64,000 nt of DNA, taken from positions 310,001-374,000 of the forward strand of contig NZ_QUGI01000003.1 in assembly GCF_003478995.1 (NCBI RefSeq). Direction: 5' to 3'. Position 1 is the first letter of the stretch; the number at the start of each line of letters is the position of its first letter. Origin of the DNA: Pseudoflavonifractor sp. AF19-9AC (GTDB lineage: Bacteria; Bacillota; Clostridia; Oscillospirales; Oscillospiraceae). The notes beneath the pieces were generated by a model, which worked only from the letters and a program-made list of their open reading frames with translations, was not told where the DNA came from and did not search any database. The position numbers and the translations under genes are program-made. Below, piece after piece: positions 59,302 through 64,000 of this stretch.

Positions 59302-60171
59302 ATGAGCAACATCGGTCTTGGTAAGAAGGTACGTATGGCCCGCATGGTCAACCCCGTCAGCAACAAAATGATGGCAATCACTGTGGACCACGCCATTTCC
59401 CGCGGCATCGCCCCCATGCACGGCCTGCACAACATCCAGTCCACCATCGACAAGATTGTGGCCGGTAAGCCCGATGCCATGACGGTCACCCCCGGTATTC
59501 TGAATCAGTGCTGGGACGCCGAGAAGAACCGCGACGTGGCCATCCTCTGCAAGATCTCCAACTACAGCCCCGTGGCTCCCACTCAGGACACCATCTTCGG
59601 TACCGTGGATGAGGCCATTTCTCTGGGTGCTTCCGGTGTCTCCATGGGCGCTATGACCCTGGGCGACTATCAGGGTGTTCAGTTCGAGGCCATCGGTCGC
59701 TTCGCTGCTGAGTGCATGCAGAAGGGCATGCCCCTGATCGGCCACGTGTATCCCAAGGGCGAGAGCGTTCCCGTTGATCAGCGCACCTCCTGGGAGAACA
59801 TCGCTTACTGCATCCGTTCCGCCTGCGAGATGGGCATGGACATCGTGAAGACCACCTACTGCGGCAACCCCGACGCCATGGCCAAGGCTCTGTCCACCGT
59901 GCCCAGCGGCTTCCGTGTGGTCATTCAGGGCGGCGACGCTCCTGCCGGTCTGGACGAAGAGGGTAAGCTGAACCATTTCCTGACCATCACCCGCGAGGCT
60001 ATGGACTGCGGTGTGGGCGGCGTCACCATGGGCCGCTTTGTCTGGGAGTACAAGGACGTGACCGCTCTGGTGGTTGCTCTGCGTTACCTCATCCACCACG
60101 GCTACTCCGTCAAGGAGACCAAGGAGTTCCTGGCTCAGCTGGAGAACGACAAGAACTACGACCAGTTCTAA
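59302..60171 (+). CDS. Class I aldolase (DeoC/LsrF-FbaB superfamily)
   Basis: A 289-residue Schiff-base aldolase. The catalytic lysine is probably Lys183 in DIVKTTYCG, with Asp29 in the TVDHAI motif and GGDAPAG as phosphate-binding loop. It resembles archaeal-type fructose-bisphosphate aldolases and LsrF. In this operon it would cleave the phosphorylated intermediate made by the dehydrogenase and kinase. GAAAGGAAG precedes the ATG. Confidence 0.8.
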   Translation: MSNIGLGKKVRMARMVNPVSNKMMAITVDHAISRGIAPMHGLHNIQSTIDKIVAGKPDAMTVTPGILNQCWDAEKNRDVAILCKISNYSPVAPTQDTIFGTVDEAISLGASGVSMGAMTLGDYQGVQFEAIGRFAAECMQKGMPLIGHVYPKGESVPVDQRTSWENIAYCIRSACEMGMDIVKTTYCGNPDAMAKALSTVPSGFRVVIQGGDAPAGLDEEGKLNHFLTITREAMDCGVGGVTMGRFVWEYKDVTALVVALRYLIHHGYSVKETKEFLAQLENDKNYDQF

Positions 60172-60207
60172 GTCTCCGCTCACCCATTCAACTGAGGAGG
60201 GGATCCC

Positions 60208-61746
60208 ATGGAAGAACAGTATCTCCTGGGCGCGGATATCGGTACCTCCAGCATCAAGGTCACGGTCATTGATCAGAACGCCAAGTTTGTGGCTCAGGAA
60301 AGTGCCGCGTACCGTCTCATCAATCCCGACCAGGTTTCCATTCAAATCGACACAGCAGATATGTGGAACGCCTTTACCGGCTGTGTTGGCTCCCTGGTCA
60401 GCAAGCACAAGGTGGACCCCACCAAGATCAAAGCCATCGGCATTTCCAGTCTGTGCCCCGGTCTTGCCGCCTTCGACAAGGACGGCAACGTGCTGGTTGA
60501 CCCCATTATCTACTCCGATCGCCGCAGCACTCAGGAAGCAGAAATCTTCCGGGAGACCATCGGCGCTGAGCGGCTCTTTGAAATCACCGCCAACAGTGCC
60601 ATGGCCGGCGCCATGTCCGGCACCTCCATGCTGTGGATCAAGCGTAATCTGCCCGATATTTACGAGCGCACCCGTTACTTCGGCCATGTGAATACCCTGA
60701 TGGCTTACATGCTGTGCGGGAATTTCGCCATCGACCACTCCAACGCCTCCTACACCCTGCTCTATGAGACCACGGGTCGGGGCGTGTGGTCGGAGGAGAT
60801 CTGTGAGAAGATCGGCATTGACATCAACAAGCTGCCCCCCTTACATAAGTCCACCGATGTGGTGGGCACCCTCACCCACCCCGTTCTTTTGGCCATGGGT
60901 CTCCCCGCCGACACCAAAATCGTGATCGGCGGCGGCGACACCGCCTGCGCCACTCTGGCAGCCGGCGTGGTCAAGCAGGGTGATGTGTGCGAATCGGTTG
61001 GCACCACCAATGTACTCACCGTCTGCGTGGAGCAGCCCAAGTTCTCCCCCAACTTTATCAATCGTCGCCACGTGGTGGACGGAGCCTGGATCTATCAGGG
61101 AGCAATGTCCCACACCGGTTCCTCCTACCAGTGGATGTACGACAACTTCTATCAGGACTACAAGGACTACCCCTCGGTCACCGGCAAGAAGGGCATGATG
61201 CTCATGAATGACGACGCCGAGCAGGCCGAGCCGGGAGCGGACGGGCTGGTGTTCCTGCCCTACATGATGGGCGAGCGCAGCCCCGTGTGGGACCCCTACG
61301 CCAGAGGTGTGTTCTTCGGACTGTCCCTGAAGACCACCCGCCGTGAGATGAACCGTGCGGTGCTGGAAGGCTGCGCCTACGGCCTGCGGCAGCTCATCGA
61401 GATGGTAGAGGAAGTCACCGGCGAGAAGCTCACCAGCTTCTCCTCCATCGGCGGCGGCGCCAAGAGCAAGGTTTGGGCTCAGATCAAAGCGGACATCACC
61501 GGCCGTGACATCACGGTGCTGGACATGAACGACATGGCCCCCGTGGGTGCCGCTCTGCTGGCCGGCGTAGGCGCGGGCGTCTTCAAAGATGTCTATGAGG
61601 CCTCCGCCAAAGTCGAAAAGGCAGTTTATATGGAGATCCATCACTCCGACGCCCATAGTGAGGTATATAACCGCCGCTATCAGGTGTACACCGGTCTCTA
61701 TCCCAGCGTAAAGCAGCTCTACAAAGTAAATCTCGGCATTAAATAA
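60208..61746 (+). CDS. FGGY-family carbohydrate kinase
   Basis: A 512-residue sugar kinase. The N-terminal phosphate loop is LGADIGTSSIKVT, the catalytic Asp lies in GGGDTACATLAAG (Asp244), and the C-terminal SSIGGGAKSKVWAQIKADITG motif matches xylulokinase-like members. It probably phosphorylates the oxidised sugar so that the aldolase can cleave it. GAGGAGG precedes the ATG, 36 bases after the aldolase. Exact substrate unknown. Confidence 0.85.
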   Translation: MEEQYLLGADIGTSSIKVTVIDQNAKFVAQESAAYRLINPDQVSIQIDTADMWNAFTGCVGSLVSKHKVDPTKIKAIGISSLCPGLAAFDKDGNVLVDPIIYSDRRSTQEAEIFRETIGAERLFEITANSAMAGAMSGTSMLWIKRNLPDIYERTRYFGHVNTLMAYMLCGNFAIDHSNASYTLLYETTGRGVWSEEICEKIGIDINKLPPLHKSTDVVGTLTHPVLLAMGLPADTKIVIGGGDTACATLAAGVVKQGDVCESVGTTNVLTVCVEQPKFSPNFINRRHVVDGAWIYQGAMSHTGSSYQWMYDNFYQDYKDYPSVTGKKGMMLMNDDAEQAEPGADGLVFLPYMMGERSPVWDPYARGVFFGLSLKTTRREMNRAVLEGCAYGLRQLIEMVEEVTGEKLTSFSSIGGGAKSKVWAQIKADITGRDITVLDMNDMAPVGAALLAGVGAGVFKDVYEASAKVEKAVYMEIHHSDAHSEVYNRRYQVYTGLYPSVKQLYKVNLGIK

Positions 61747-61790
61747 CCCGTGCCGAAAAATAAAATCGGAATGAAAAAGGAGTAAGAAAA

Positions 61791-62843
61791 ATGAAAAAGT
61801 GTCTCAGCCTCGTTCTGGCTCTGGCCATGGCCCTGACCTTGGTCAGCTGCGGAAAAAGCAACAGCAGCTCCGGCAGCAACGCTTCCAGCTCCGGTGCCTC
61901 CGGCTCCGGCGAGAAGGTCTCCCTGAACGTCAGCGTTCCCGATGCCGACAACTCCTACATCTACGCCGCGGCTCAGGAGTTCAAGGCCCGCGTGGAGGAG
62001 TACTCCGGCGGCAGCATTGAGCTGACCATCTACCCCAACGGTTCCCTGTACGGCGGCGACGGCAACTCTGGTGTGACCATGCTGTCCAGCGGCTCCCTCG
62101 ACATTATGATTCTGGCTGCTTCTCTGTACGCCAGCTTCGAGCCGGGCTTCAACGTCATCTCCGTTCCCTATATGTTTGACGACGCCCAGCAACTCCAGGA
62201 CTACCTGAACAGCGAGACCGGCGTTGAGCTGTTCAACCGCGTGGAAGAGATGGGCATCACCTGCCTGGGCCGCTGGACCCGCAGCTTCCGTCAGGTCACC
62301 AACAGCGTCAAGCCCATCACCTGCCCTGCTGACCTGGAAGGTCTGACCCTCCGCACCCCCAACAACACCCTGTACGTCGACTTCTTCAAGGCTTGCGGCG
62401 TGAACGTTACCCCCATGGCTTTCGGCGAGGTTTACAACGCCCTGCAGCTGAACACCCTGGACGGCCAGGAGAACCCCGTTGACGTGCCTGCCACCAACAA
62501 CTTCTACGAGGTTCAGAAGTACATCTCCGGCACCAACCACATGGCTGACGCTTGGGTCGTGGGCATCAACAGCGCCAAGCTGCAGTCCCTGTCTCAGGAG
62601 CAGCAGGACGCTCTGACTAAGGCCGCCGAGGAGTGCCAGCAGTGGTATGTGGACTATCAGGCTTCTACCGACGCTGACATGCTCAAGCTGCTGACCGACA
62701 ACGGCATGGAGTACAACGACCTGACCGAAGAGGGCTTCAACGAGTTCGTGGAGATTTCCAAGGGCCTGTATGACAACTTCCGCGCCATCGTGGCCGACGA
62801 CACCCTGTTCGACGCCACTCTGGCCTTCTGCGGCAAGGCCTAA
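61791..62843 (+). CDS. dctP: TRAP transporter solute-binding lipoprotein (DctP)
   Basis: A 350-residue extracytoplasmic binding protein. The signal peptide ends in a lipobox (LTLVSC, lipidated Cys20), a serine/glycine linker follows, and the DctP fold shows YPNGSLYGGDG, FRQVTNSVKPI and the ligand-arginine region LTLRTPNN. It would capture the sugar or sugar acid for the DctQM permease. AAAAAGGAG lies before the ATG. Confidence 0.9.
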   Translation: MKKCLSLVLALAMALTLVSCGKSNSSSGSNASSSGASGSGEKVSLNVSVPDADNSYIYAAAQEFKARVEEYSGGSIELTIYPNGSLYGGDGNSGVTMLSSGSLDIMILAASLYASFEPGFNVISVPYMFDDAQQLQDYLNSETGVELFNRVEEMGITCLGRWTRSFRQVTNSVKPITCPADLEGLTLRTPNNTLYVDFFKACGVNVTPMAFGEVYNALQLNTLDGQENPVDVPATNNFYEVQKYISGTNHMADAWVVGINSAKLQSLSQEQQDALTKAAEECQQWYVDYQASTDADMLKLLTDNGMEYNDLTEEGFNEFVEISKGLYDNFRAIVADDTLFDATLAFCGKA

Positions 62844-62883
62844 TCCATACCCCGTTTTTCCGGTTTAACCCACAAGTTTTGCC

Positions 62884-62914
62884 GATGCGGAGAAGCCTTC
62901 GGCTTCTCCGCATC
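62884..62914 (+). other. Hairpin between dctP and dctQ
   Basis: GATGCGGAGAAGCC/GGCTTCTCCGCATC, a 14-bp perfect stem with a 3-base loop and no T-run. It probably protects the dctP message so that the binding protein is made in excess over the permease. Confidence 0.75.
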
Positions 62915-62954
62915 GCTCTAAAAGAAGAGAAGTGTGACCCGAGGAGGGAAATCT

Positions 62955-63464
62955 ATGGAACGTAAACATTCCCCGCTAAGCAAGTTCTTTGATGTGGTCG
63001 ACAAGCTGGAGGATATCCTGTGCGGCGGCACCCTGGTGGCCCTGCTGCTGGTAGTTCTGCTCCAGGTGTTCGGCCGCTGGCTGGGCAAGTCCTTCGCCTG
63101 GACGGAGGAAACCACCCGTTTTCTGTTTATCTGGATGATGTTCATCGCTGTGGCTGCCGGCTTCAACCGTGCTGAGTCCTCCCGCGTGACCGTTTTGCTT
63201 CAGGTTCTGCCCCGTTTTATTCAGAAGTTCTGCACCCTGTTGTATTTTGTATTTTCCATCGCCTTCTTCTGCTTCATGGCCAAGTACGGCTTTGAGCTGA
63301 CCATGCAGAAATTCGCGATCAACGAGATGGGCGCCGCCGTGGCCCTGCCCCTGGGCTTCATTATGGTATGCGTCCCCATCAGCGGTGTTCTGGGTGTCAT
63401 CGGTACCATCCAGAGCATGCTGGAGTACTTTAAGAAAGTAGACATCGGAGGTGACCAGGCATGA
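62955..63464 (+). CDS. dctQ: TRAP transporter small permease (DctQ)
   Basis: A 169-residue membrane protein with four helices and the family segments VLLQVFGRWLGKSFAWTEETTRFLFIW and ESSRVTVLLQVLP. ATG at 62,955 is favoured by GAGGAGGGA. The stop overlaps the DctM start (ATGA). Confidence 0.9.
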   Translation: MERKHSPLSKFFDVVDKLEDILCGGTLVALLLVVLLQVFGRWLGKSFAWTEETTRFLFIWMMFIAVAAGFNRAESSRVTVLLQVLPRFIQKFCTLLYFVFSIAFFCFMAKYGFELTMQKFAINEMGAAVALPLGFIMVCVPISGVLGVIGTIQSMLEYFKKVDIGGDQA

Positions 63465-64000
63465 GTGTGGCGCTGCTTCTTATCTTTGTGGCTTTGATGG
63501 CCCTGGGCGTACCCATCGCCATCTCTCTGGGTTCTGCCTCCGTTATCGTTTTGATTACTATGGGCAACATGCCCCTGACCTCCGTGATTCAGCTGATGTA
63601 CACCTCTATGAACAGCTTTATCATGGTGGCCGTTCCCCTGTTCATCCTCTCCGGCTCCATCATGGACGAGGGCGGCATCGCCGACAAGATCTACGATCTG
63701 GCCGACTCCTGCGTGGGCTGGATTTACGGCGGCCTGGGCCACGTGTCCGTCCTCTGTAACATCATCTTCGGCGCCATGTCCGGTTCCTCCGTGGCCGCTG
63801 TGGCTTCCATTGGTAAGATGAGCATCAACGCCATGGCCAAGAAGGGCTACCCCAAGGAGTATGGCGTGGGCATCAACCTGGCTGGTTGTATGCTGGCCTC
63901 CGTCATTCCCCCCAGCATTCTGATGATCGTGGCCGCCTCCACCGCCGGCGAGTCCATCGGCCAGGCTCTGATGGCCGGTATCGTGCCCGGTATCTTCATC
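63461..64000 (+). CDS. dctM: TRAP transporter large permease (DctM), 5' part
   Basis: The first 180 residues of the large TRAP permease, running off the right edge. Hydrophobic helices, SFIMVAVPLFILSGSIMDEGG and FGAMSGSSVAAVASIG are the family landmarks. Overlaps dctQ by four bases. A complete protein would be near 430 residues. Confidence 0.9.
   Translation, partial: MSVALLLIFVALMALGVPIAISLGSASVIVLITMGNMPLTSVIQLMYTSMNSFIMVAVPLFILSGSIMDEGGIADKIYDLADSCVGWIYGGLGHVSVLCNIIFGAMSGSSVAAVASIGKMSINAMAKKGYPKEYGVGINLAGCMLASVIPPSILMIVAASTAGESIGQALMAGIVPGIFI

Noticed and set aside
59251..60738. A 495-codon minus frame opposite aldolase and kinase
   Set aside because: Shadow of strongly biased coding sequence; composition (many G, V, A and H) is typical of antisense frames.

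Overview
The window reads as chromosome from a GC-rich, anaerobic gut Clostridia of the Oscillospiraceae kind (Flavonifractor, Intestinimonas or Oscillibacter relatives). This is inferred from the Gram-positive conjugation genes (PcfB, PrgI, CD1115- and CD1108-type), strong AGGAGG ribosome sites, TTG and GTG starts, a tet(40)-like gene and an oleate hydratase. I saw no rRNA, tRNA or CRISPR array.

Positions 1 to about 38,100 are one composite mobile region. From 1 to 11,460 lies the transfer module of an integrative conjugative element: MobC-like protein, MOB-P relaxase, PcfB, VirD4, a pilin-like protein, TrbL/VirB6, PrgI/VirB3, VirB4 and an NlpC/P60 hydrolase. Several cargo blocks follow. (a) 11.7-16.6 kb is a damaged restriction-like island: an SNF2 helicase and a DUF4391 protein, then a methyltransferase stub fused to a decayed second copy of the DUF4391 end. 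(b) 16.6-23.6 kb is a smaller serine-recombinase element carrying a Cfr/RlmN-like radical SAM methylase and a Mef-like efflux pump behind an attenuator. Its own mobilization genes are wrecked. (c) 23.6-25.5 kb is a tet(40)-like cassette whose promoter is directly preceded by eight GCTCTC repeats. (d) 25.6-29.9 kb holds unknown genes, including an ImmA/IrrE-XRE protein paired with a 384-residue unknown. The right part, 30.0-37.7 kb, has an HTH protein, a DinG-like helicase, a small SHOCT-like protein, three consecutive serine recombinase genes (the middle one without a catalytic domain) and a metallophosphoesterase.

From about 38.2 kb onward the window looks like host metabolism. First come an oleate hydratase with a TetR regulator and a NifX-like protein with a metal-binding tail. 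The most unusual part, 41.8-56.1 kb, is a catabolic locus bracketed by two paralogous sigma-54 activators, with a good sigma-54 promoter in front of each arm. The left arm encodes a 3-hydroxyacyl-CoA-dehydrogenase-like enzyme, a split aconitase X and two tandem histidine-ammonia-lyase-fold proteins. The right arm encodes a sodium:solute symporter, an unknown 180-residue protein, a third lyase-fold protein and an iron-sulfur protein. All three lyase-fold proteins lack the Ala-Ser-Gly triad that makes the MIO cofactor and have Leu in place of a catalytic Tyr, yet keep other active-site landmarks. I propose an undescribed pathway that eliminates a good leaving group, such as a quaternary amine, from an imported amino-acid derivative.

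From 56.3 kb to the end there is a CBS-domain protein and then a sugar or sugar-acid locus: an RpiR regulator with repeated TGTAG/CTACA operators, a zinc dehydrogenase, a class I aldolase, an FGGY kinase and a TRAP transporter, whose last gene runs off the window.
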